Positions 24,468 to 31,957 of a stretch of DNA of 33,135 nucleotides are shown in pieces. How positions within the stretch are numbered: position 1 is the first letter of the stretch; the number at the start of each line of letters is the position of its first letter. The stretch lies in contig DPPB01000031.1 of NCBI GenBank assembly GCA_003539495.1, positions 112,051-145,185 of the forward strand. Direction: 5' to 3'. The notes beneath the pieces were generated by a model that did no database searches, was not told where the DNA came from, and saw nothing but the letters and a program-made list of their open reading frames with translations. The stretch is from Oscillibacter sp. GTDB lineage: Bacteria; Bacillota; Clostridia; Oscillospirales; Oscillospiraceae. The position numbers and the translations under genes were made by a program.

Positions 24468-25781
24468 TCAGTTCCTGGCATTCCACGCCGTGGAAATCAG
24501 ATTGAAATGGCTGCTGACCCAGCCGCTGCTGATGCCCAGCTCACCGCCGTCTTCTGTGATGCGCATGGCATAGGCCACATTGGCCCGCTGCAGCACCAGT
24601 GTCCGGCCGCCTGTTTGGGCATCCCGCTCCCGTTCCTCACCGCTGAGGCTGTACAGGTACAGCACCGGCCTGCCATCCACCTGCAGTGTCACGCAGGTGC
24701 CGTTTTCCATGGCGTCCAGACGTGTGCCGCTCATTTTGCCGTGCCAGTCGTCATTGAGCACCAGATACCAGCCATCCGTCAGGTCATGGTAGGTATCCAT
24801 GACCCAGGCGCTGTTGCCCCGGTCGTCAAACCGGTACCAGGCGAAAAACGCACTTGCCTGCCGGGTATTGCTTTTCTCGGAGTACGGAATTTCGATAATG
24901 CCATCATTATTAATGTCCTGCGGCCGGAGCTGGCTGGAGGGATACTGCACCTCCGTAATGCCGGTTTTTCTGTCCGCGCCCGTATTCAGCAGCTGCCCGC
25001 CGCGGCAGAGCAGGATATTCGTCATGGCCGTGTTTTCCGCACTCACGGCGGTGACAAAGGCCGCTGTCTTTTGGCTGTCCAGCTTGCCGCACACGATGCT
25101 TCCTCTGCTCAGCTCCGCCGGTGTGCAGTGCAGCTGGCAGGTGCCTTCCACGCGCATCTCCCCATCCTGCCACACATAGTGCTCGGCCAGGCAGCCTCCC
25201 TCCGCTTCCGACCGGATGAGCAGCAGGTCGAACCACCCGTCGCTGTCCAGGTCGTCCACAACATAGCGCAGGTAGCCGCTCTGCATCAGCATATTGACCT
25301 GGTTCGGCACCAGCTCGTATACGGCTACGGTCTGCACCTCCGTGCTGACCCGCCAGCCCACGACCACCTCCAGCCGTCCGTCTCCGTTAAAATCCCGGAA
25401 GGACACGGAGTCGATGGAGCTGCCGCCGGATTCTATGGTGCTGTACAGGGAGAAGGTTCCATTTTCCTCCCGGAAAAACAGGATCTTCAGGGGGTTGTCG
25501 TCTGCGGTGTGGCGGAAAAAGGCCACCGCCTCCTTCTCCCCGTCACCGTCCATGTCGATCATCTGCAGGGATTGGATATTATTGCCGCTGGAGGGGGTGA
25601 TGTACTCATAGCCGCTTTCCAAATAGGTGTTGAGTGTGTTGGCCAGGCCCGTGTATTCCACCGGCACCTGGGGCAGGGTGAACAGGTTCTCCGCAGAAGT
25701 CTCCAGCGAGCAGCCGCAAAGTCCCAGTGCCAGCGCCAAATAGGCCAGCACGATCAGTATTTTCCTCGCAGAACGTTTCAC
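24468..25781 (-). CDS. Lipoprotein with Asp-rich calcium-binding-like repeats
   Basis: 437 residues from a GTG start preceded by GGGGAGGGAG. A lipoprotein signal ends at the lipobox LGLCGC, so it is anchored on the outer face of the membrane. The mature part has several DxDxDG-type loops (DMDGDGEKEAV, DFNGDGRLEVV, DLDSDGWFDLL, DINNDGIIEI), as in VCBS/FG-GAP beta-propeller blades that bind calcium. It is first in the operon with the response regulator and kinase. This suggests it helps sense, or is governed by, the same envelope signal. A -10-like TATAGT lies near 25823, with no good -35. Confidence 0.88.
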   Translation of the reverse strand: MKRSARKILIVLAYLALALGLCGCSLETSAENLFTLPQVPVEYTGLANTLNTYLESGYEYITPSSGNNIQSLQMIDMDGDGEKEAVAFFRHTADDNPLKILFFREENGTFSLYSTIESGGSSIDSVSFRDFNGDGRLEVVVGWRVSTEVQTVAVYELVPNQVNMLMQSGYLRYVVDDLDSDGWFDLLLIRSEAEGGCLAEHYVWQDGEMRVEGTCQLHCTPAELSRGSIVCGKLDSQKTAAFVTAVSAENTAMTNILLCRGGQLLNTGADRKTGITEVQYPSSQLRPQDINNDGIIEIPYSEKSNTRQASAFFAWYRFDDRGNSAWVMDTYHDLTDGWYLVLNDDWHGKMSGTRLDAMENGTCVTLQVDGRPVLYLYSLSGEERERDAQTGGRTLVLQRANVAYAMRITEDGGELGISSGWVSSHFNLISTAWNARN

Positions 25782-25903
25782 GGCACTCCCTCCCCGGTTC
25801 CGATTTTTATTCAGAATATACTATACCACATTTCTCTCTCCTTGGGTAGTCCCAGTTTTGCATTTTCTCCGGTACAAAATAGGGCATGGCGCAAAATTTC
25901 CTC

Positions 25904-25932
25904 TTGAAATGCGGCGGAAAGTACGCTATAAT
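25904..25932 (+). promoter_or_regulatory. Sigma-A promoter of tRNA-Leu
   Basis: -35 TTGAAA (25904-25909), 17-nt spacer, -10 TATAAT (25927-25932), 12 nt before the mature tRNA 5' end. Confidence 0.92.
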
Positions 25933-25944
25933 AAGCAAGCACCT

Positions 25945-26031
25945 GCCGGTGTGTTGGAATTGGTAGACGAAGTGGACTCAAAATCCACCGCTGGCGACAG
26001 CGTACCGGTTCGAGTCCGGTCACCGGCACCA
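25945..26031 (+). tRNA. tRNA-Leu (anticodon CAA)
   Basis: 87 nt with the CCA end encoded. The acceptor arms GCCGGTG and CACCGGC pair fully, with discriminator A. The anticodon stem is GTGGA/TCCAC with loop CTCAAAA, giving anticodon CAA, which reads UUG. The long variable arm CGCTGGCGACAGCG marks a type II tRNA. The T-arm is ACCGG-TTCGAGT-CCGGT. It forms its own unit with promoter and terminator. Confidence 0.97.
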
Positions 26032-26033
26032 TA

Positions 26034-26077
26034 TCGAGTGGTCATAAGGGAAATCCCTTATGACCACTCGATTTTTT
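26034..26077 (+). terminator. Terminator of tRNA-Leu
   Basis: A perfect 17-bp stem pairs 26034-26050 with 26055-26071 around a 4-nt loop, followed by six Ts (26072-26077). Confidence 0.96.
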
Positions 26078-26125
26078 ATGTGTGTAAGCGCAGCTCACCG
26101 CCCCCAGGGGGCGGAAAGCCGTCCC

Positions 26126-26154
26126 TTGCACTTGGGATAAAAATAGTATATGAT
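26126..26154 (+). promoter_or_regulatory. Sigma-A promoter of the EamA transporter gene
   Basis: -35 TTGCAC (26126-26131), 17-nt spacer, -10 TATGAT (26149-26154). A 14-bp hairpin (26156-26169 with 26175-26188) begins right after the -10. Most of its arms would therefore be at the very 5' end of the transcript, or in DNA at the start site. Confidence 0.72.
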
Positions 26155-26155
26155 A

Positions 26156-26188
26156 AGCTGGAAGGCAGGTCGAGCCTGCCTTCCAGCT
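26156..26188 (+). other. Strong hairpin at the transcription start of the EamA gene
   Basis: Arms AGCTGGAAGGCAGG and CCTGCCTTCCAGCT are perfect over 14 bp with a TCGAG loop. No T-run follows. It could be a repressor site over the start point or a 5' stabilising hairpin; its closeness to the ribosome binding site (AGGAGG at 26199-26204) also allows a translational effect. Confidence 0.5.
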
Positions 26189-26212
26189 TTGCTATGATAG
26201 GAGGCCCCGCCC

Positions 26213-27100
26213 ATGACGACACAGAGAAAGGCCGACCTGCTGCTGGTGCTGATCACCGGCTTTTGGGGCTGCTCCTACTATCTGTCCGACCTGGCCCTGG
26301 GGGAGATGCCGCCCTTTGCCCTGTGTGCCATGCGGTTTTTGCTGGCCTTTGCGCTGCTGGGCATTGCTCTGTTTCCCAAGCTGCGGCATGTAAACCGCAA
26401 GACCCTGCTGTGGGCGGTCCCGGCGGGGCTTTCCCTTACCCTCACTTATATCGGTGCCACCGTGGGTCTGCTGTATACCTCCATCTCCAATGCAGGGTTC
26501 ATCTGCTCCCTGCCGGCGGTGACCACACCCCTTTTGACCTTTTTGCTGTACCGGAAAAAGCCGGAGCGGCGGATGCTGCTGTGCCTGGTTCTTTGCACGG
26601 TAGGCCTTGGGCTGCTGACCCTGGGAAACGATTTTCGCCCGGCGCCGGGGGATCTTATCTGCCTGCTGTGCGCCCTGGGCTACGGCATCAACCTCCTGGT
26701 GGTGGAGCATGCGGTGCGCCAGCCGGAGGTGGACGCCCTGCAGCTGGGCGTGTTCCAGCAGCTGGTGACAGGTGCGGCCATGCTGGTGCTGTCGCTGCTG
26801 TTTGAGACCCCCTGTCTCCCCCGAACCCCCACAGGCTGGGGCAGCGTCCTGTTTCTGTCCGTTTTCTGCACCGGCATCGCCTTCGCCATCACCGCCGTGC
26901 AGCAAAAGCACACCTCCGCGGTCCATGTGGGGTTGATTTTCACATTGGAGCCGCTGTTTTCGGCTATTGTGGCCTTCTTCCTCGCCGGGGAGCGGCTGGC
27001 GCCCCGGGGCTATGTGGGGGCGGCCCTGATGATGCTGGCCCTGGTGACCATGGAGGCGGGCCTGCCGTTTCTTAAAAAGAAGAAGCCGATGGAGGAATGA
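26213..27100 (+). CDS. EamA/DMT-superfamily transporter
   Basis: 295 residues with ten hydrophobic segments arranged as two EamA halves. The first starts LLLVLITGFWGCSYYLSDLA, and the second ends FTLEPLFSAIVAFFLAGERL, the usual family signature. It probably exports or imports a small metabolite; the substrate cannot be read from sequence. The start follows AGGAGG with an 8-nt gap. Two downstream genes on the same strand may be co-transcribed. Confidence 0.92.
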   Translation: MTTQRKADLLLVLITGFWGCSYYLSDLALGEMPPFALCAMRFLLAFALLGIALFPKLRHVNRKTLLWAVPAGLSLTLTYIGATVGLLYTSISNAGFICSLPAVTTPLLTFLLYRKKPERRMLLCLVLCTVGLGLLTLGNDFRPAPGDLICLLCALGYGINLLVVEHAVRQPEVDALQLGVFQQLVTGAAMLVLSLLFETPCLPRTPTGWGSVLFLSVFCTGIAFAITAVQQKHTSAVHVGLIFTLEPLFSAIVAFFLAGERLAPRGYVGAALMMLALVTMEAGLPFLKKKKPMEE

Positions 27101-27214
27101 GCAGTCAGGAAGGGGAAAATCATAGGATTTGACGCGGCACACACCATCAGCGCCCTGTCGAAGCTGACGCTGCGGCTGCTGCGAAACGCCAACAAAAAGG
27201 AGGCTTCCCAGCAA

Positions 27215-27721
27215 ATGGATATGTATTTTTCGGCCAAACGGCAGACCCTTGCGCAGTTTATGGAGGTCTATGACCAGCAGCGGCTTCATGAGATACACGG
27301 CGGCTCTACCATCCTATTTGACGCCATGGCCCACCAGTCGCCCCAAGACCGATATGATATTGTTCGGTTTCTCATCGCCCAGGGCGCGAAATTGACGGGC
27401 ACGAACGGCGAAAACGAAACCCTGTTTCACATCCTGTTCTCGCGCCCGAAGCACAATATGGCGCAGACGGTGGAGCTGACAAAGCTGCTGATTGACGCCG
27501 GGGCGGACATAAACCAGCCGGATGCGAAAGGCCGGGTGGCACTCCAGCATCTTATCAGCCACCCCAAGCTGACGGACCGGGACTTGGCCCCGCTGTATGA
27601 CCTGCTCTTCACCCGGTGCCGCCTGGACCTATCCATAAAAAATGCCTGGGGCTATACCCCCATAGAGCTGGCTCAAAAGCTCCCCTACCGGGCAGAGCTG
27701 CTGCGGAAAATGACGGAGTGA
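27215..27721 (+). CDS. Ankyrin-repeat protein
   Basis: 168 residues with three to four ankyrin-like units: GSTILFDAMAHQ with IVRFLIAQGAKL, then NETLFHILFS with LTKLLIDAGADINQ, then GRVALQHLIS, then WGYTPIELAQKL. It is likely a protein-binding module; the partner is unknown. The ATG used here has AAAGGAGG 11 nt upstream. The frame is open for about 38 codons before it, back to the EamA stop. That segment (KLTLRLLRNANKKEASQQ) looks protein-like, but no ATG, GTG or TTG lies in it, so a longer product would need a rare start. Confidence 0.82.
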   Translation: MDMYFSAKRQTLAQFMEVYDQQRLHEIHGGSTILFDAMAHQSPQDRYDIVRFLIAQGAKLTGTNGENETLFHILFSRPKHNMAQTVELTKLLIDAGADINQPDAKGRVALQHLISHPKLTDRDLAPLYDLLFTRCRLDLSIKNAWGYTPIELAQKLPYRAELLRKMTE

Positions 27722-27743
27722 GCTAGCGAGGAGAAAAACGCTT

Positions 27744-28232
27744 ATGGACGAAGCAATGCAGCGCTATTTCGCAGAGAAAAATGTGGCCCGGCGCAGCGCC
27801 CTGCTCCGGGAGCTGGTATTCGCCTGCCCACCCGAGGGCAAGGAATTTTTTCGCCGGGCTTTTCAAAAAGAGCGGTATCTGGACCTGAAGCTCACCGCCG
27901 TCCGGGGCTACGCCTTTTACGCCTCCGAGGACGAAGTGGTGCCCCTGATGGAGAAGCTGCTGGCCCTGCTGCTGAAAAGGCCGGAGCGCACGCCCTACGA
28001 TTACCAGGAGTATGAGGTCATGCGCTCTCAATACCTGATGCCCTACCTGCTGGAAAAATACAGCTACCCCTGCTTCCGGGCGTTTAACGCGCAGTTGGAA
28101 GCACAATACGCCGCCTTGCCGGAGGTATTCAAGCATATATTTACCTGCGACGAGCGGGGCAATATTCAGCAGCTCCGAGACAAAAAGGAAGTCCAGGCCG
28201 CCCTGGCAAAATTTTTCGCAGGGGAAGATTAA
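27744..28232 (+). CDS. Unrecognised helical protein paired with the ankyrin gene
   Basis: 162 residues, mostly helical and rich in Ala, Leu, Glu and Arg, without signal or membrane segment. I do not recognise a family. The paired helices LDLKLTAVRGYAFYASEDEV followed by VPLMEKLLALLLKRP are somewhat HEAT-like. The start MDEAMQRYFAEKNVARRSAL follows GAGGAG. It begins 22 nt after the ankyrin stop, so the two are likely translated from one message. Such pairs of small cytoplasmic helical proteins resemble orphan immunity or adaptor proteins, but nothing here proves that. Confidence 0.75.
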   Translation: MDEAMQRYFAEKNVARRSALLRELVFACPPEGKEFFRRAFQKERYLDLKLTAVRGYAFYASEDEVVPLMEKLLALLLKRPERTPYDYQEYEVMRSQYLMPYLLEKYSYPCFRAFNAQLEAQYAALPEVFKHIFTCDERGNIQQLRDKKEVQAALAKFFAGED

Positions 28233-28272
28233 CCCGCCGTCCCGGTCTTGCGCCATACCCCTTGTACCCCTC

Positions 28273-28351
28273 GTAGGGGCCGATGCCTACATCGGCCCGT
28301 TTTGCCGCACCTCTTGTAACCCCCCGTAGGGCGGGGCGCCCTCACCCCGCC
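28273..28351. repeat. Two family A palindromes upstream of the trp promoter
   Basis: Copies at 28273-28298 (GGCCGATGCCTACATCGGCC core) and 28326-28351 (GGGGCGCCCTCACCCC core). They lie in the gene-free stretch 28233-28782; the rest of that stretch is the T-box promoter and leader. Confidence 0.82.
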
Positions 28352-28387
28352 GCCCGTAAAATTTTTTCAAATAAATCAATTCCCCTC

Positions 28388-28416
28388 TTGACAAGGGCCC
28401 AAAATGCGATTATAAT
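28388..28416 (+). promoter_or_regulatory. Sigma-A promoter of the T-box / trpX transcript
   Basis: -35 TTGACA (28388-28393), 17-nt spacer, -10 TATAAT (28411-28416), both perfect consensus. Confidence 0.95.
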
Positions 28417-28421
28417 GCGCT

Positions 28422-28709
28422 TAATTTCAAACGGCAAACCTGTGAGGAAGAAGAGTAGCACAGCACAGGGCATCCTAAGAGAGCTTCGGGTGGTGAGATC
28501 GAAGCGGTGCGCGGCGGTGTGAATGGCCTTCCGAGGGCGGCTTGAACAGGAGCATTCCTAAGTAGGGTCCGACGGGAACCCTCCCGTTATCCGTGGGGTA
28601 CGCATGATGGTGCGTAAAAGCGAGTGGGCATCGCAAGATGTCAATTTGGGTGGTATCGCAGAAGCAAAGGCTTTTGTCCCATGTGGGGCAGAGGTCTTTT
28701 TTGTTTTTA
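28422..28709 (+). promoter_or_regulatory. T-box riboswitch, tryptophan type, for the trpXYZ transporter
   Basis: The leader has a proximal helix GGAAG/CTTCC, loop-E strands AGTA and GAA, and an AGAGAG distal motif. The triplet directly after GAA is TGG (28524-28526), the Trp codon. A stem III of type GACGGGA/TCCCGTT lies in the middle. The T-box motif is GGGTGGTATCGCAG (28648-28661). A 14-bp terminator helix with several G-U pairs (28667-28680 with 28685-28698) precedes TTTTTTG. The antiterminator bulge TGGT would meet the G73 of tRNA-Trp as a G-U wobble, less ideal than TGGC. A shifted ATG (Met) reading would break the loop-E motif. Confidence 0.9.
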
Positions 28710-28782
28710 AAATCCAGGCCGCCGGCAACGGTCCCTCCATCCGCCACCCAAAAAACCTATATAAAATTTGGAGGAAACAAAA

Positions 28783-29850
28783 ATGAAAAAGAACATTCTG
28801 AAGCGTGCGCTGACCCTGGCCCTGGCCGCCCTGCTGGCCCTGTCCCTCTTCGCCTGCGGCAAAAAAAACAACGACAATTCCACCAGCACCTCCGGCGCCA
28901 CATCCTACAAGGTTGGCATCTGCAACTATGTGGATGACGCATCCCTGAATCAGATCGTGGACAACATCAAAACCCAGCTGGCTGCCATCGGCCAGGAGAA
29001 GGGCGTCACCTTTGAGATCAGCTATGATAACTGCAACGCCGATTCCGCCGTGCTGAACCAGATCATTGCCAACTTCATCGCCGACAAGGTGGACCTGATG
29101 ATCGGCGTAGCCACCCCCGTGGCCGTGGCCATGCAGGCCGCCACCGAGGGCACCGACATCCCCGTGGTCTTTGCCGCCGTGTCTGACCCCGTCAGCGCCG
29201 GCCTGGTGGAGAGCCTGGAGGCTCCCGGCGCCAACATCACCGGCACCTCCGACTATTTAGACACCGACGCCATCCTGGACCTGATCTTCGCCGCCAACCC
29301 CGACGCCAAGAACATCGCCCTGCTGTATGACCAGGGCCAGGACTCCTCCACCACCCCCATCAAAAACGCCAAGGCGTACCTGGATAAGAAGGGCGTGTCC
29401 TACAAGGAGTATAACGGCACCACCACCGACGAGATCAGCCTGGCCGTCAGCAGCATCGTGGCCGACAAGGCCGACGCCGTGTTCACCCCCACCGACAACA
29501 CCGTGATGACCGCGGAGCTGGCCATTTACGAAACCCTGGCCAAGGCCGGCATCCCCCACTACACCGGCGCTGACTCCTTCGCCCTGAACGGTGCGTTCCT
29601 GGGCTACGGCGTGGACTATGCCAACCTGGGCGTGGAAACCGCCAACATGGTCTCCGGCATTCTCCTGGACGGCAACAAGCCCGCCACCACCCCCGTGCTG
29701 ACCTTCGACAACGGCACCGCCACCATCAACACCGACATCTGCAAGGAGCTGGGCCTGAACTACGACGACCTGGCCAAGACCTTCGCCCCCCTGTGCACCA
29801 AGGTCCAATCCATCGTCACCGCCGAGAGCTTCGGCGATCTGAACAAGTAA
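28783..29850 (+). CDS. trpX: ABC transporter substrate-binding lipoprotein, TrpX type
   Basis: Captures the substrate outside the cell for the importer encoded next to it. 355 residues with a lipoprotein signal whose lipobox is LFAC (Cys25). The start follows GGAGG. The body has two alpha/beta lobes of the ABC_sub_bind family (PF04392), with NYVDDASLNQIVDNI at the front and VVFAAVSDPVSAGLVESL and VFTPTDNTVMTAELAIYETL further on. Members of this family next to such permeases have been predicted as tryptophan or aromatic amino-acid binders. The Trp-type T-box upstream supports tryptophan. Confidence 0.9.
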   Translation: MKKNILKRALTLALAALLALSLFACGKKNNDNSTSTSGATSYKVGICNYVDDASLNQIVDNIKTQLAAIGQEKGVTFEISYDNCNADSAVLNQIIANFIADKVDLMIGVATPVAVAMQAATEGTDIPVVFAAVSDPVSAGLVESLEAPGANITGTSDYLDTDAILDLIFAANPDAKNIALLYDQGQDSSTTPIKNAKAYLDKKGVSYKEYNGTTTDEISLAVSSIVADKADAVFTPTDNTVMTAELAIYETLAKAGIPHYTGADSFALNGAFLGYGVDYANLGVETANMVSGILLDGNKPATTPVLTFDNGTATINTDICKELGLNYDDLAKTFAPLCTKVQSIVTAESFGDLNK

Positions 29851-29925
29851 AATCCGAAAAATGATCCAACAGGGCGGTGTGCTTGCAGCCCCTCCCCCAC
29901 GCACCACAAAGTAACATAATATAAT

Positions 29926-30108
29926 GTAGGGTGGGGTGCCCTCACCCCGCCCTACGCATAACATGAAAGCTGGTGCCACCGGGGCGATGTGGGCATCGCC
30001 CCCTACGAAATTCTATCGGTAAACAGTCTGTAGGGGCCGATGCCCACATCGGCCCGCACGCAGGCACTTCTTGCAACCATCCGTGGGGGCCGATGCCTAC
30101 ATCGGCTC
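29926..30108. repeat. Four family A palindromes inside the trpX-trpY interval
   Basis: Copies at 29926-29955 (13-bp arms around CCCT, one wobble), 29981-30005 (reverse orientation), 30030-30055 and 30083-30108. They fill most of the 386-bp gap between two genes that should be in one operon. I see no open frame with a start signal in the gap. Confidence 0.85.
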
Positions 30109-30134
30109 GTCCCACCGCATTTCTTGCAAAAAAC

Positions 30135-30188
30135 TGTCATTGCGAAGCCAGTGCGCACACTGGCTGTGGCAATCCGCATCCCCCGTTC
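30135..30188. repeat. Family B inverted-repeat element, copy 2
   Basis: Begins TGTCATTGCGAAGCCAGTG, has a CCAGTG/CACTGG hairpin, and ends GGCAATCCGCATCCCCCGT. It is the inverse of the copy at 15255-15310. It lies just downstream of the family A cluster and 50 nt before trpY. Confidence 0.78.
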
Positions 30189-30236
30189 CCACGCCCCCCC
30201 ACAAATCCCCATCACTCTTCATCAAAGGAGACCCTC

Positions 30237-31169
30237 ATGAACATTTTATCTCTGGTCCAAACCGCCCTGGAGCTGGGCCTCATCTGCTCGCTGACGGTGC
30301 TGGCACTGTTTCTGAGCTACTCCATGCTCAATGTGTGCGACCTGTCCACCGACGGCTGCTTCACTCTGGGTGCCGCCGTAGGTGCTACGGTGGCTATTGC
30401 CGGGCATCCCTACCTGGCCATCCTGGCCGCCATGGCCGCCGGGGTCCTCTCCGGCTTCATCACCGCCCTGCTGCAAACGAAAATGGGCATTGACAGCCTC
30501 CTGGCGGGCATCATTGTCAACACCGGGCTCTATTCCATCAATATCGCCGTCATGGGCGGCTCCTCCCTGCTGAACATGAACAAAACCGAGACCGTGTTCA
30601 CCAAGGCCCGGGCTCTGCTGCAGGGCACCGTCCTTTCTGAGCAGTATAAGCTGCTGGTGGCGGTCATCGCCGTTATTGCCGTGGTAGCTTTTTTGGCCCT
30701 GTTTCTGCGCACCCGCTTGGGTCTGGCCATCCGCGCCACCGGCGACAATCCCGATATGGTCCGCTCCTCCTCTATCAATCCCACCTTTACCACCATCGTG
30801 GGCCTGTGCGTAGCCAACGCCTTCACGGGTCTGTCCGGCTGCCTGCTGGCCCAAAGTCAAAAATCCGTCAGCATTGACATCGGCACCGGCATGGTGACCA
30901 TTGCCCTGGCCTCCCTGCTCATGGGCCAGGTGCTGCTGGGCAAGGGCAGCATCCTCAAGCGGGCCATCGGCATGGTAGTGGGCGCCTTCACCTTCCGCCT
31001 GGTGTATACCATCGCCCTGCGGCTGGATATGCCCGCCTTCATGCTGAAGCTGGTATCCTCGGTGATCGTGGTGCTGGCCATCGCCACCCCCTATTTCAAA
31101 AAGCAGCTGCCCATGCTGCGCCGCCGCATGGCTGCGAGAAAGGAGGCCAGCCACTATGCTGAAGATTGA
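30237..31169 (+). CDS. ABC transporter permease, TrpY type
   Basis: Membrane channel of the importer, 310 residues with eight to nine hydrophobic segments. It is of the branched-chain/ribose permease class, with NVCDLSTDGCFTLGAAVGA near the N-terminus. The cytoplasmic loop FLRTRLGLAIRATGDNPDMV would contact the ATPase. The start MNILSLVQTALELGL follows AAAGGAGA. It overlaps the ATPase gene by 14 nt. The substrate (tryptophan) is inferred from the T-box and the TrpX-like neighbour. Confidence 0.9.
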   Translation: MNILSLVQTALELGLICSLTVLALFLSYSMLNVCDLSTDGCFTLGAAVGATVAIAGHPYLAILAAMAAGVLSGFITALLQTKMGIDSLLAGIIVNTGLYSINIAVMGGSSLLNMNKTETVFTKARALLQGTVLSEQYKLLVAVIAVIAVVAFLALFLRTRLGLAIRATGDNPDMVRSSSINPTFTTIVGLCVANAFTGLSGCLLAQSQKSVSIDIGTGMVTIALASLLMGQVLLGKGSILKRAIGMVVGAFTFRLVYTIALRLDMPAFMLKLVSSVIVVLAIATPYFKKQLPMLRRRMAARKEASHYAED

Positions 31170-31944
31170 AAATATATCCAAAACCTTCAACCCCGGCACC
31201 ATCAATGAAAAGGCAGCCCTGCAGGGCCTGAGCCTGCACCTGCTCCCCGGGGATTTCGTCACCATCATCGGCTCCAACGGCGCAGGAAAATCCACTCTCT
31301 TTAACGCCATCTGCGGCAGCTTTTTCACCGACAGCGGCAGCATTTATCTGGACGGAAGAAATATCACCTTCCTGCCGGAATATCAGCGCTCCCGCCAAAT
31401 CGGCCGTCTGTTCCAGGATCCTATGCGCGGCAGCGCACCCCACATGACCATTGAGGAAAACCTCTCTTTGGCGGCGGCCTCCGGCGGCTGGCTCAGCCAT
31501 GTTACCCGGGCGGAAAAGGCCGCCTTCCGGGAAAAGCTGGCTCAACTGGACATGGGCCTGGAGGATCGGATGAAGCAGCCTGTGGGTCTGCTTTCCGGCG
31601 GCCAGCGCCAGGCGCTGACGCTGATGATGGCCACCTTCAAGCCGCCGAAGCTCCTGCTGCTGGACGAGCATACCGCCGCTCTGGACCCCGCCACGGCAGA
31701 AAAGGTGCTGGAAATCACCCGTCAGACCGTCTCGGAAAACCATATCACCACTCTCATGGTCACCCACAATATGCACCAGGCCCTGGAGCTTGGCAACCGC
31801 ACGTTGATGATGGACAGGGGTCATATCATCCTGGATGTTGCCGGAGCGGAACGGGCAGGCATGACCGTGGAGGACCTGCTGGCCAAGTTCAAAAGCGGTG
31901 CCGGAAAGGCCCTGGACAATGACCGTATCCTCTTATCGGAATAA
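31156..31944 (+). CDS. ABC transporter ATP-binding protein, TrpZ type
   Basis: Cytoplasmic ATPase of the importer, 262 residues. Walker A is GSNGAGKST (about 38-46), the Q-loop is LFQDPMRG, the signature is LSGGQRQAL, Walker B is LLLLDEHTAALDP, and the switch His is in MVTHNMHQAL. The start follows AAAGGAGG inside the 3' end of the permease gene, giving translational coupling. It is the last gene of the T-box-controlled operon. Confidence 0.94.
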   Translation: MLKIENISKTFNPGTINEKAALQGLSLHLLPGDFVTIIGSNGAGKSTLFNAICGSFFTDSGSIYLDGRNITFLPEYQRSRQIGRLFQDPMRGSAPHMTIEENLSLAAASGGWLSHVTRAEKAAFREKLAQLDMGLEDRMKQPVGLLSGGQRQALTLMMATFKPPKLLLLDEHTAALDPATAEKVLEITRQTVSENHITTLMVTHNMHQALELGNRTLMMDRGHIILDVAGAERAGMTVEDLLAKFKSGAGKALDNDRILLSE

Positions 31945-31957
31945 GTCAAAATCGAAT

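Noticed and set aside
22314..25907. Two ~500-codon plus-strand open frames opposite the kinase and lipoprotein genes
   Set aside because: Both are antisense to genes with clear motifs. The translations are Ala/Gln/His-rich without recognisable features.
25858..26805. Plus-strand open frame crossing the tRNA-Leu gene
   Set aside because: It reads through a tRNA, its terminator and the EamA gene in the wrong frame.
28273..30108. Possible CRISPR array in the clustered short repeats
   Set aside because: Copies vary in sequence, orientation and spacing, spacers are not uniform, and no cas genes are present; they are dispersed palindromes.
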